The translations under genes were made by a program, and so were the position numbers. Under the pieces are notes generated by a model that saw nothing but the letters and a program-made list of their open reading frames with translations, was not told the DNA's origin and ran no database searches. From the IMG/VR virus record IMGVR_UViG_3300034073_001797, positions 1-34,506 of that record: DNA of 34,506 nt. One strand, 5' to 3'. Positions 27,159 through 34,506 of this stretch are shown here, one piece after another. Source of the stretch: a virus. Every line of letters begins with the position of its first letter. The stretch's first letter is position 1.

Positions 27159-27361
27159 CACTGCTTCCGGCTCCGCTTTTTGGGCGTGGCGTCGGCCGTC
27201 CTGACCTCGGGCTCAGCGGTCGCAGTGTCGAGCAGCTCCTGCTGCCTCTCCTCCACGGCGTAGCCAGCCACAATCATTTCGTGGGCCTGGCCGCCGGGAA
27301 CGTCCAGCACCGTGCCCTTGTTGTAGGCCCGGTAGGGCCGTATCAGCCTTATCTTCCTCAT
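27158..27361 (-). CDS. Small phage head protein, 67 aa
   Basis: The ATG at 27361 overlaps the glycosyltransferase stop by 4 bases. MRKIRLIRPYRAYNKGTVLD and VPGGQAHEMIVAGYAVEERQ resemble the short beta proteins found in many phage head modules (form 'vrllrpw.gy..G.v...p'). The C-terminus is basic (TPKKRSRKQ). It is translationally coupled to the connector gene. Its exact role in head assembly is unknown. Confidence 0.65.
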   Translation of the reverse strand: MRKIRLIRPYRAYNKGTVLDVPGGQAHEMIVAGYAVEERQQELLDTATAEPEVRTADATPKKRSRKQ

Positions 27362-28092
27362 TCGGGTGCCCTCCATGCAGTTTCCGGTGGCGTCATGTTC
27401 TTCGTGTAGTCGCTGGTGAACTGAAACACTGGCTTGCCGAGATCCCGGCCGGGCCACGTCACCACGTACTCACCGTGGCCGATGCACACCCGTGGCGTCA
27501 CGTAGACCTTGTTGCCAGAGTCTCGCCAGTTGGCCCAGAACCAGATGTCTGAGTCTCGCCGGCCGTCGTTCCACGTGCCGTCCGGGGCCGGCTTGCACCA
27601 GAACCAGGGCTTCTTGCACCGCCTGAGCGCCGCCGTCGAGATGATCGTCAGGCCGAAGTGCGCCGTGTCCACCTCCTGGACCGGCGCGGCAAACCACTCC
27701 CGGGGAACGCTGCTGGAGCCGCCCTCGGGCGGATTGTCGAGATTGCCCTTGAGCGTGAGCATCGGCCGGCCGTCTTCCCGCTTGGTCTGCAGCGGGGCCA
27801 GGGCGTCACACTGGAACGTGAGGGCCAGGGCAAACAGGTGCTCGATGTCGGCCTGGCTGAAGAAGCTGTCGTAGTCGATGCAGAGCAGGTATTCGCAGCG
27901 GTCGATGAACTGCTCCCAGACTCGGGTGTGCACTTGGTCCCAGAACACGCCCGTGCCCATCGTGGGCCGGATGTTGAGCGGCATCAGGGCCTGGACCCAG
28001 CTGAACGTGTTGGCCGTGAACGCCAGCCGAGGCATCGACAGCACGGCCTCAACCCGGACATCGACCTCACTGTTGCCGACGGTGATCTTCAT
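27358..28092 (-). CDS. GT-A glycosyltransferase-like protein in the head module, 244 aa
   Basis: The ATG at 28092 has GGAG 5 bases upstream, which favours this start over one 18 codons upstream. The metal-binding CIDYDSFFS (DYD at 73-75) marks a GT-A fold; FALALTFQCDALAPLQTKRE and VDTAHFGLTIISTAALRRC are the surrounding sheet/helix pieces, and KPWFWCKPAPDGTW and DSDIWFWANWRDSGN form an aromatic-rich C-terminal part. It probably transfers a sugar. It is located between capsid and connector genes, so glycosylation of a virion protein is a reasonable guess. Confidence 0.65.
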   Translation of the reverse strand: MKITVGNSEVDVRVEAVLSMPRLAFTANTFSWVQALMPLNIRPTMGTGVFWDQVHTRVWEQFIDRCEYLLCIDYDSFFSQADIEHLFALALTFQCDALAPLQTKREDGRPMLTLKGNLDNPPEGGSSSVPREWFAAPVQEVDTAHFGLTIISTAALRRCKKPWFWCKPAPDGTWNDGRRDSDIWFWANWRDSGNKVYVTPRVCIGHGEYVVTWPGRDLGKPVFQFTSDYTKNMTPPETAWRAPE

Positions 28093-28166
28093 GGAGGCTC
28101 CAAAAAGCGAAACGGCTGGCCAGGGCGAACCCTGCCAGCCGTCCACTTTCGGGATCGTGTCAAGCG

Positions 28167-28610
28167 TCAGCCGCTGACCACAGCCGCCACGCCGACCTCG
28201 GAGGCCGAGACCGGGCCCACGTCGGCCTTGCCGAGGCGGGCCACGCTCACCACGCGGGTGGCGAACGCCGGGGTGGCGTTGACCTTGAGGTACCGCTGCT
28301 TGCCCCGCAGGTCGACATTCATGCGGACGATGTTCGCCGCACCCGTGACCGAGCTCGCCGGGATCGTGAACCCGCCCGTGCCGCCACCGACGAACTCGGT
28401 GATGTTGGCAAAGGTCGTGTTGTCGTCCGACTGGGACAGGAACAGGGCATTGGCCACGTCGTCGGCCGTCGCCGTCGAAGCCTCAAAGATCACGTCGATG
28501 CTGGCGTAGTCGTAGCCCAGCGTGTCGAGCGTGTGGCTCGCGGTCGCGTCGGTTGCCGTGTCAGCGGTGCTGACGGAGGCGAGCGTCTTGGTCGATTCCA
28601 GATGGTTCAT
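28167..28610 (-). CDS. Small virion protein after the capsid gene, decoration candidate, 147 aa
   Basis: The ATG at 28610 begins MNHLESTKTLASVSTADTAT. It is rich in Thr, Ala and Ser with a beta-sandwich look (YDYASIDVIFEASTATADDV, FLSQSDDNTTFANITEFVGG, FTIPASSVTGAANIVRMNVD, QRYLKVNATPAFATRVVSVA). The phrase 'LSQSDDNTTF' is shared with many small phage proteins. Its position after the major capsid gene is where decoration or head-stabilising proteins often lie. This is a guess from place and look, not a motif match. Confidence 0.5.
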   Translation of the reverse strand: MNHLESTKTLASVSTADTATDATASHTLDTLGYDYASIDVIFEASTATADDVANALFLSQSDDNTTFANITEFVGGGTGGFTIPASSVTGAANIVRMNVDLRGKQRYLKVNATPAFATRVVSVARLGKADVGPVSASEVGVAAVVSG

Positions 28611-28638
28611 GCGTCAGGTTCTCCAGGGAGGCTCAGAA

Positions 28639-29946
28639 TCAGTGACCGACCAGGCCGACGAGCGGGCCGGCCTCGGTGGCCGAGCCGAGCGAGTGCCAGA
28701 CCATGTCCGCACGGGCGATGCCGAGGTACAGCGTCTGGTCGTACTCGACGTACCGCTCGGTGCTGATCTTCGTCGCAAAGGCCGACCGGATGCCGTACAT
28801 CCCGGCGAGGCTGGCGTCTCCGAGGAGGGCCATGACCTTGCCGCTCTGGTCGCCCGACTTGGGAAGAACGTTCGATATGGTCACTGGATAACCAAGAAAG
28901 TTAAACCCGGTGCCGTTCTCGAAGGACACCCGGCCGTTGGCACCAACGTCGAGCCGCTGCATCGACTGTGCGAAGCCGTAGCTCGAGATGTACCAGCGGG
29001 GCTGCGTCACGTAGGTGGGCAGCTTGGCGACGACGCCGAGGAAGTCGTTGACCGTAAGCTCCTCGAAGGTGTCGTTGTCCGTGTCGGCCGTGAAGTAGCT
29101 GCCGGCGCTGGCAAGCAGCTTCTGAGCGACGCCGTACACACCACCGTAGGTGTTGCTGCCGTCACCGTTGACCGCCGCCTGGTCGAGCTTGTCGCTGATG
29201 GCGGTGGCGAACTCGGCGATAACCCAGTCACCAACGGCCGCCGCATCGGCAAGCAGCTCGTTGCTGACACGGGTCGACACGGTCAGCTTCCGAGCCACGA
29301 GGCGGATGTCCGTGGCGGACGGGTCGCTGGCCGAGATCTCGGCGTTTTCGCTGGTCCACGAGGCCGTCACGCCCGAGAGCCGCTTCACCGCAGTGACGGT
29401 GTCGCTGGGCATCTGCACGAGCTGCATGGCGGCGGGCCACACCGAGTTCTCCTCGACGAGCCGCACGACCTGACCACTGGCAATCTCGGGGACGAACACG
29501 CCGCCGGCCGAGTTGACCGACTCGCCCAGCGCCCGGCTCTCAATGCCGTGGTCTTGGCACCACCGCTTGGCGTCGGCGTCGCCGTGCACGTAGCCGGCAA
29601 GCCACCTGCCGAACGAGTAGGCGTCACGCCGGCCCTGCTCGTCGTTGGGGAACGCCTTGAGGCGGCCCCGGTAGGAGACGGGCTCGATGCGGACTGGCTC
29701 TTCACGCACGACCTCGGGGGCCGGCTTGCATCGGTCGGCCACGGCCCGGAGCTCGCCGGCGGCGTCGGCCACCTTCTGCTCGAAGGCGATCTTGCCGGAC
29801 AGATCCTTGGCCTTGTCGGTCAGGCCGGACAGCTCGAGGTTCCGAGCGTCGGTGTCGGCCTGGTTGTCGGTGGGCATGGCGCTGAGCGTCTCGATGCGCT
29901 CGGCGACATCAGCGGCTTCGGCGCGAAGGGCGGAAAGGCGATCCAT
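28639..29946 (-). CDS. Major capsid protein, HK97 fold, 435 aa
   Basis: The ATG at 29946 begins MDRLSALRAEAADVAERIET. Residues 1-100 form a charged coiled-coil, the scaffold-like delta domain cleaved by the protease. The capsid core begins near ESRALGESVNSAGGVFVPEI, followed by RLVEENSVWPAAMQLVQMPS, WTSENAEISASDPSATDIRL (the E-loop to spine region), and ADMVWHSLGSATEAGPLVGL at the C-terminus. This matches the HK97 gp5 plan and is coupled to the protease by way of the small zinc-ribbon gene. Confidence 0.9.
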   Translation of the reverse strand: MDRLSALRAEAADVAERIETLSAMPTDNQADTDARNLELSGLTDKAKDLSGKIAFEQKVADAAGELRAVADRCKPAPEVVREEPVRIEPVSYRGRLKAFPNDEQGRRDAYSFGRWLAGYVHGDADAKRWCQDHGIESRALGESVNSAGGVFVPEIASGQVVRLVEENSVWPAAMQLVQMPSDTVTAVKRLSGVTASWTSENAEISASDPSATDIRLVARKLTVSTRVSNELLADAAAVGDWVIAEFATAISDKLDQAAVNGDGSNTYGGVYGVAQKLLASAGSYFTADTDNDTFEELTVNDFLGVVAKLPTYVTQPRWYISSYGFAQSMQRLDVGANGRVSFENGTGFNFLGYPVTISNVLPKSGDQSGKVMALLGDASLAGMYGIRSAFATKISTERYVEYDQTLYLGIARADMVWHSLGSATEAGPLVGLVGH

Positions 29947-29988
29947 GGTCGGTTTCTCCAGAGGCGTGATTGCCGTCTGGGGTCCAAC

Positions 29989-30168
29989 CTAGGAACGCAC
30001 CCCGGGTGCCTTGCAGTACTGCACTGCGGTTTGTGTTGTGCGCACAAACACACGGGCACGAGCCCCGCACCTCGGGCATCGCAAGTAGCGCAGCTGCTCA
30101 TCGCCCACGGGCCGGCTAGACCGTGTCCGCAGCTGCTCGCCGCACTGGCACCGTGGCTTGTCGCTCAT
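29989..30168 (-). CDS. Small zinc-ribbon protein between protease and capsid, 59 aa
   Basis: The ATG at 30168 overlaps the protease stop (ATGA). Cysteines CQCGE, then CPRCGARARVF about 22 residues later and a final Cys form a zinc ribbon. Spacing and Arg content resemble the small Ogr/Com-like phage activators, which turn on late genes or translation, but the match is loose. Its position inside the head operon is unusual for a regulator and may indicate an assembly role. Confidence 0.55.
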   Translation of the reverse strand: MSDKPRCQCGEQLRTRSSRPVGDEQLRYLRCPRCGARARVFVRTTQTAVQYCKAPGVRS

Positions 30169-31184
30169 ACGTTCCGAAGTCGCAGGAGGGCGGCCCACGC
30201 CTGGGCGACGCCTCGCAGGGCAGAACGCTCGGCAAGCGGGGCCGCTGGCTCCTCCGTTGTCTCCTGGCTGGCAAGCCACGCCTCGTAGCTCCGCTGGGCC
30301 ACGGCAACGCTTGAGGCCGGGTACGCCGGCGTAAGCACGACCGATACGTCGGCCAGCAGGCTCACCTCTCGGATCTCCCGGATGGCCCCCTGCTCGTCGC
30401 TCGACCAGTTGGCACCCTTGCTCTCGTCCACGGCGAACGCGAACGAACTGCCACGCAAATCACGACGACGGATGAGGGAAAGGGTGTCCCGGCCCACCTG
30501 CGTGTCGGGCGGCGTCACCGTGTACCGCAGGCCCTTCTCGTCGCTCGATAGCTCGAGCGTGCCCGAGGACGTGCGGCCGAGGATGAGGTTGCTGTCGTGG
30601 TTGAGCAGGGCCACCACGTCCTGCTTACCACGCTGCCGGTTGAGAATCTTGTCGAACGCGCCCGGCCGGATGATTTCCCGAAACGACGAGCCACCTTCCC
30701 GCAGCGGCAGGCTGAATCGGTTGTACACGGCAGCGTAGCCGGTGATTACTTGCTGGCCGTTGGCCCGCTCCTCGATGACCAGCTCAGCCTCGGGCAGCTC
30801 GTCGAAGTCCAGGCAGCGTCGTTCCAGTTCCATCGTCGTGCTCCTCTTTTCATCCTCGGCGTTCATCTGTCGCACCAGTTTTTCTGCCCACGAGCGGCCG
30901 GCGTCGCCGCCCCACAAGGCCCAGGCGATCCGTCCCGCGCTCGGGTATCCGTCCTGGCTCGGGCTCCAGCCCTGGCCCTCTTGGTCGATCTCGTGGCGGT
31001 CGAAGTACGCCTTCATCCGCCTGGCTGTCTCGGGGCTGATCGTCGTGCCGTTGCTCAGGTCTCTGGCGCGAGCAACGCCGACTTCCGTGCCGCCTCGGCC
31101 GTACTCTCTTCGCCAATCCAGCCCCCTGGCCGCCTCCTCTCTCACGCCCTCGGGTGGCGTGAAGTTGATGTCCCTATACGCCAT
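30165..31184 (-). CDS. Prohead protease (HK97 gp4-like) with an N-terminal phage domain, 339 aa
   Basis: The ATG at 31184 (GAGGA upstream) overlaps the portal stop by 11 bases. Residues 1-105 (NFTPPEGVREEAARGLDWRR, MKAYFDRHEIDQEGQGWSPS, SAGRIAWALWGGDAGRSWAE) form a separate domain often fused to or found near prohead proteases. The protease part shows ITGYAAVYNRFS, VVALLNHDSNLILGRTSSGT (active-site His), LRGSSFAF (active-site Ser) and EVSLLADVSVVLTPAYPASS. It cleaves the scaffold domain of the capsid protein. Confidence 0.85.
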   Translation of the reverse strand: MAYRDINFTPPEGVREEAARGLDWRREYGRGGTEVGVARARDLSNGTTISPETARRMKAYFDRHEIDQEGQGWSPSQDGYPSAGRIAWALWGGDAGRSWAEKLVRQMNAEDEKRSTTMELERRCLDFDELPEAELVIEERANGQQVITGYAAVYNRFSLPLREGGSSFREIIRPGAFDKILNRQRGKQDVVALLNHDSNLILGRTSSGTLELSSDEKGLRYTVTPPDTQVGRDTLSLIRRRDLRGSSFAFAVDESKGANWSSDEQGAIREIREVSLLADVSVVLTPAYPASSVAVAQRSYEAWLASQETTEEPAAPLAERSALRGVAQAWAALLRLRNV

Positions 31185-32469
31185 CGCCGTCCTCATCCTG
31201 CTCTGGCGTGTCGTCTGGCTCCTCAGCCGGCGGTTGCGGAACGGCCGGCTCCTCTGGCATCGGCGGCTCTTGGGCCGGCATCGTCTCGGGCCCGGCCGCC
31301 TGCTGGAGCGTCGTCATGTTGAGCGGCACGAAGTGCTGGTCACCCTCGGGCCCGATCGGGTTGAGGTTCTCAAGCTCTCGCACCTCGTTAATCGTCATCC
31401 ACCCGTTTTGCAGGGCCGAGACGTAGTAGGCCGACCTGCTGGCGTGGTCGCCTCGCAGCAAGCCCGAGACGCTGTGCTCGGCAAAGTACCGCTCGTCGTC
31501 CTCGATGAGATCCCGAGCGATAGCCGACTCCCACCGCTTGAGATGCGGCAGCAAGCAGTGCTGCACAAACTCCGTGCCCTGCACCTCAATGTTTGAGTAC
31601 GTCGAGCGGGTCAGGTCTTGGATCATGTGCGGCGGCACACGGAACGCCCGGCAGATCTCGATGACCTGGTACTGGCGAGTTTCCAGGAACTGGGCCGCCT
31701 CGTTAGAGCCGCTCAGCTCGTGGGCCTTCACGCCGTTAGGCAGGACCGCCGTGCGGAAGGCCCGGTCAGCGCCACGGTGCATCCGCTCCCACTGTTCACG
31801 CAGCCGCTCGGCCGCCTCAATCGGAATCGGGTTGTCGCTCTCCAGCACAATGCCCGGCCGGGCTCCGTTGCCGAAGTACGTGCTGCCGTGGGCCTCCAGG
31901 GCCTGGGCCAGGCCGATGGCGTTGGCGAACGTCTTGTACGTCGGAACGGGCGTGAACCCGTCCTCGGTCGTGAACCGCAGGGCGAAGATCTGGTCCTGCC
32001 GGTAGATCGTGTAGCGGTTGGTGTCTGGCTCGCGGTACTTGTAGCGGAGCTCGCCGTTCTCCAGCCGCTCGACTTCCATACGAGAACTGTGCAGCGGCCA
32101 CAGCTCAGACACCGGGCCTCGAGCACCGCCACGGATCTCGGCGTAGCTGGCCCCGTAGTGCAGGTACAGCCCCGTCATCCAATCCCGGAACTCCTGAGCC
32201 GTTTGCCACGGGTTGGGCTGCGTGTGCAACAGCCGATACAGCGGATTTTCGGTCACCTTCCGCTTGCCGCCGTTGGCCAGCCGCTCGTACAGGTGCAGCG
32301 GCAACGAGCTCACGGCGTCACTGATGACCCGGATGCACGCCGTGTAGGCCGAGCAGGCCATGCTGTTGTCAGCGTTGACCCGGATGCCAGACGGCGTTCG
32401 GTTGCTCGTGTGGCCGTCGTAGTCCCAGTGCCGCAGCGTGTGCATCCGGTAGTCGGTCAGGGTGCTCAT
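31174..32469 (-). CDS. Portal protein, HK97 family, 431 aa
   Basis: The ATG at 32469 overlaps the terminase stop by 4 bases. AYTACIRVISDAVSSLPLHL, QTAQEFRDWMTGLYLHYGAS and EVERLENGELRYKYREPD are the family's N-terminal landmarks; the clip and stem parts follow (ALEAHGSTYFGNGARPGIVL, FLETRQYQVIEICRAFRVPP, HMIQDLTRSTYSNIEVQGTE). The C-terminus is Pro/Glu-rich (PEEPAVPQPPAEEPDDTPEQ). The ring admits DNA into the head. Confidence 0.9.
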   Translation of the reverse strand: MSTLTDYRMHTLRHWDYDGHTSNRTPSGIRVNADNSMACSAYTACIRVISDAVSSLPLHLYERLANGGKRKVTENPLYRLLHTQPNPWQTAQEFRDWMTGLYLHYGASYAEIRGGARGPVSELWPLHSSRMEVERLENGELRYKYREPDTNRYTIYRQDQIFALRFTTEDGFTPVPTYKTFANAIGLAQALEAHGSTYFGNGARPGIVLESDNPIPIEAAERLREQWERMHRGADRAFRTAVLPNGVKAHELSGSNEAAQFLETRQYQVIEICRAFRVPPHMIQDLTRSTYSNIEVQGTEFVQHCLLPHLKRWESAIARDLIEDDERYFAEHSVSGLLRGDHASRSAYYVSALQNGWMTINEVRELENLNPIGPEGDQHFVPLNMTTLQQAAGPETMPAQEPPMPEEPAVPQPPAEEPDDTPEQDEDGDGV

Positions 32470-34046
32470 ATGATCGTGATGTCCCAGGACTGCTCTGGTG
32501 GCGGTGCGGTCGACTTCTGCCACAAGCCAATCGCCATGACGAGCGAGACGATGCCGTCGATGCGTTCCGTGCTCCGTGCCTTGCTGGGCTTGATGTTTCC
32601 TGCTGCCGAGTCGCTCTGAATCGCCACGTTGCCGGCCTGCCAGGTCAGCACCGGGTGGCCACCGTGCAAGACCTTGCCGCTCACGACCCAGTTCTCAAAC
32701 TGCTTGCTCGGGGCCGAGAGCGAGGCATAGCCTTGCCGATATTGTTCCATCGGCAACCCATCCCCTTGCAGTTGCAGGCCCAGCTGCGCCGAGTTCCACG
32801 GGTCAAGACCGACGCCTCGGATGCGGTACTTGCTCGCCAGCGCCCCGATGTCGGCACGCACACGGTCGAAGTCCGTGACGTTGCCGTCAGTCATGTGCAG
32901 ATGGCCCTGCCGGTGCCACGTGAGGTACGGCACCTTGTCGCGGCGCTCACGCTGCTTGGCGTTGTCCTCGGGAATCCAGAAGTGCGGTTCGACCCAGAAC
33001 GTGCCGTCATCGAGCGGAAAAAGCAGCACAAACGCCGTGGTGTCGAACGTGGTGGCCAAGTCGAGCCCGGCCCAGCAGTCCCGGCCCTCGAGCTCGACGG
33101 GGCACGGCTTGTTGCCCTGAGCCCAGTGGTCCATGCGGATCCACCTGGTGCTCACCTCCACCCATTGGTTGAGGTACAGCTGCCGGAAGGCCGACTCGTA
33201 CGCCGGCATCTCAATGGCGCGGGCACACTCGCTCCGCAGGAAGTCGAGATTGACCGATACGCCTAGGTTTGGGTTGGCGGCGGCCCACGTCCGCTCGTCC
33301 TTCCAATCCGCTTGGGGATCTGCCGCAAAGATGGCCGGCAGGAACGTCGGGTCGGTAACCGCACCCGTGGCGACCTTCTCGGCGTACTGCCACACTTCCC
33401 AGCAGACGCTCTTCCGGTCGTAGCCGGCCGTCGTCAGCGCCACCGTCAGCGGCTGCCGCCGCGCCCCCTGGCTCGACAGCATCACCTCCCACATCTCGCG
33501 GTTGCTGACGTGCAGCTCGTCGAAGATGACCCCATGAGCCGAAAGCCCGTGCTGAATCCCGGCCTCGGCAGACAGGGCCTTGTAGGTGGCGTGCGTAGCC
33601 TCTCGCACGATGGCGTTGCGGTACACCTTGAGATGTTTGGACAGCACCGGCGACTGCTCGACGGCAATGCGTGCCATGTCGAAGACCAGCCGGGCCTGGT
33701 CGCGCGACGCGGCACACGAATACACCTCGCAGCCGGGCTCGTTCTCCATGAGCAACCGCAGGGCGATCCCGGCACAGAGGCTCGACTTGCCGTTCTTGCG
33801 TGGCAAGGCCAGCAGGCTCGTCCGCACCTTTCGCCGGCCGTCTTCTTCGGCAAACAACGCCCGCACGTAGTTCTGCTGCCACGGCTGCAGCGTGAACGGC
33901 TTGCCGCCAAGCTCGCCCTTGGCGTGCGTGAAAAGCTTCTCAAAGAACAGCACAGCGCGGCACGACGCACACTTGCCGCACGGCTTGTCAGCCGAACAGG
34001 ATGGCTGCAGCTTCGTCGTCGCCGTCCGCCTTCGGCTTTTCGACAT
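32466..34046 (-). CDS. terL: Terminase large subunit, 526 aa
   Basis: The ATG at 34046 overlaps the small subunit by 59 bases. A cluster Cys17, Cys23, Cys26, Cys29 could bind zinc. FTLQPWQQNYVRALFA leads to Walker A PRKNGKS (82-88) and Walker B VIFDELH (173-179). The C-terminal nuclease domain has CWAGLDLATTFDTTAFVL and GVGLDPWNSAQLG as acidic metal sites. It packages and cuts DNA. The N-terminal Cys cluster lies before the ATPase domain and is not universal in this family. Confidence 0.9.
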   Translation of the reverse strand: MSKSRRRTATTKLQPSCSADKPCGKCASCRAVLFFEKLFTHAKGELGGKPFTLQPWQQNYVRALFAEEDGRRKVRTSLLALPRKNGKSSLCAGIALRLLMENEPGCEVYSCAASRDQARLVFDMARIAVEQSPVLSKHLKVYRNAIVREATHATYKALSAEAGIQHGLSAHGVIFDELHVSNREMWEVMLSSQGARRQPLTVALTTAGYDRKSVCWEVWQYAEKVATGAVTDPTFLPAIFAADPQADWKDERTWAAANPNLGVSVNLDFLRSECARAIEMPAYESAFRQLYLNQWVEVSTRWIRMDHWAQGNKPCPVELEGRDCWAGLDLATTFDTTAFVLLFPLDDGTFWVEPHFWIPEDNAKQRERRDKVPYLTWHRQGHLHMTDGNVTDFDRVRADIGALASKYRIRGVGLDPWNSAQLGLQLQGDGLPMEQYRQGYASLSAPSKQFENWVVSGKVLHGGHPVLTWQAGNVAIQSDSAAGNIKPSKARSTERIDGIVSLVMAIGLWQKSTAPPPEQSWDITII

Positions 34047-34464
34047 GGAGCGATGTCCTGGCGGAAGGGTTGAGCCCGAAGTCCTGCTCGAGCTGTCGCA
34101 GCTGAGTGGCCAGCTTGTGGGCAATGCTGACCTCGGGCCTCTGGGCGACGTACTTAACCTCGCCGGCGTCGTTCAAGATTGGGTACGTGCACCCGTCCTT
34201 CTTGAGAATCGCACGGGTGGCAAGCCACCACTCGTAGGTGTCGCAGTAGCGGGCGAGCGCCTCGACATCGGCGTCGGTCATGACCTTGACGCCCTGGAGC
34301 AGCGGCAGCAGCTCGTGCCACTTGGCCTGGGCTAGTTCGCCGAGGTGTCCAGGCATGACGATGCTGGAGGCCGGAGGTGTCGGCTCGCTTTTAGGTTTTG
34401 ACCTAAGCGTGCCGCGTGCCAGCTTAACGCCGGTCGGAGCCGGACGGGGACCGCGTTTGCCCAT
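33988..34464 (-). CDS. terS: Terminase small subunit, P27 family, 158 aa
   Basis: The ATG at 34464 follows AAGGGGG. MGKRGPRPAPTGVKLARGTL, PPASSIVMPGHLGELAQAKW and ALARYCDTYEWWLATRAIL are the P27-type small-terminase blocks, ending in LRQLEQDFGLNPSARTSLHV. It binds the packaging site and recruits the large subunit. The gene begins the structural operon; only 42 bases lie before it and no promoter box is convincing there. Confidence 0.85.
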   Translation of the reverse strand: MGKRGPRPAPTGVKLARGTLRSKPKSEPTPPASSIVMPGHLGELAQAKWHELLPLLQGVKVMTDADVEALARYCDTYEWWLATRAILKKDGCTYPILNDAGEVKYVAQRPEVSIAHKLATQLRQLEQDFGLNPSARTSLHVEKPKADGDDEAAAILFG

Positions 34465-34506
34465 GGCCTACCCCCTTGCGATTACTCAACAACAAACACA
34501 CAGAGG

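Noticed and set aside
28522-30288. Long plus-strand open frame (588 codons) opposite the major capsid gene
   Set aside because: It is antisense to a confidently identified gene. In GC-rich DNA with little TAA/TAG, long shadow frames are common; its composition (Gly/Arg/Val/His) is typical of a shadow.
1-34506. tRNA, rRNA, CRISPR, insertion sequence or reverse transcriptase (diversity-generating) loci
   Set aside because: None could be recognised on either strand; no RT motifs, no repeat-spacer array and no terminal inverted repeats with a transposase were seen.

Overview
This window is most of a temperate, tailed double-stranded DNA phage (or prophage) genome, GC-rich by eye. It is packed almost entirely on the minus strand; one clear gene, an integrase, lies on the plus strand. 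Neighbouring genes usually overlap by 1 or 4 bases (ATGA, GTGA, TGATG), so most of the map is a few long, translationally coupled operons. The head genes are of the HK97 type. The tail set has a tape measure and frameshifted chaperones but no sheath or contractile baseplate, which points to a siphovirus-like particle. The host is probably a planctomycete or a relative. This is inferred from a Cys-rich motif (CCLPDGTC) that I associate with planctomycete secreted proteins, and from the LamG, papain-like and zinc-ribbon lipoprotein content. No host gene, tRNA or rRNA is visible, so the host is not proven.

Layout, read right to left (direction of transcription). 34464-28639: terminase small and large subunits, portal, prohead protease with an extra N-terminal domain, a zinc-ribbon protein and the major capsid protein. 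28610-25845: a small virion protein, a GT-A glycosyltransferase, and connector and head-tail joining proteins. 25845-18810: tail completion, two tail-tube-like proteins, the G and GT chaperones with a -1 frameshift site, the 564-residue tape measure, and tail-tip proteins including a 27-cysteine protein. 18774-16573: an HExxH metalloprotein, a small basic protein, a calcineurin-like phosphoesterase, an all-alpha NTP-pyrophosphatase-like protein and a small protein.

16506-15128: integrase (plus strand) and a divergent small HTH gene, the likely lysogeny and excision switch. 15083-10367: an early operon behind promoters with palindromic operators. It encodes small proteins, a RecT-like annealing protein, a second tyrosine recombinase, a winged-helix protein, an O-like replication protein whose gene holds two arrays of TTTGCT iterons (candidate origin), a possible helicase loader and a LexA-type DNA-binding domain without its protease. 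10364-5434: small proteins, a phage sliding clamp, two related HTH proteins, an exported trypsin-like protease, a RusA resolvase, an FkbM methyltransferase and a second glycosyltransferase. 5434-1: probable lysis and accessory region with membrane proteins, a papain-like cysteine peptidase, two tiny lipoproteins with zinc-knuckle cysteines, a LamG-like protein and two genes with their own near-leaderless promoters.

How it works together: the phage makes its own origin-binding protein and clamp but no recognisable polymerase or helicase, so it probably recruits the host replisome. RecT-like and RusA proteins handle recombination intermediates. The palindromic operators and short-leader promoters are the most likely basis of the lysis-lysogeny decision. 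The most interesting signals are the frameshift site, the iteron arrays, the repeated operator, the shared extended -35 promoters, the two unusual phage proteases and the sugar-transfer genes. There is no CRISPR array, tRNA gene, insertion sequence or reverse transcriptase in the window that I can see. All gene functions are read from motifs by eye; no database search was run.
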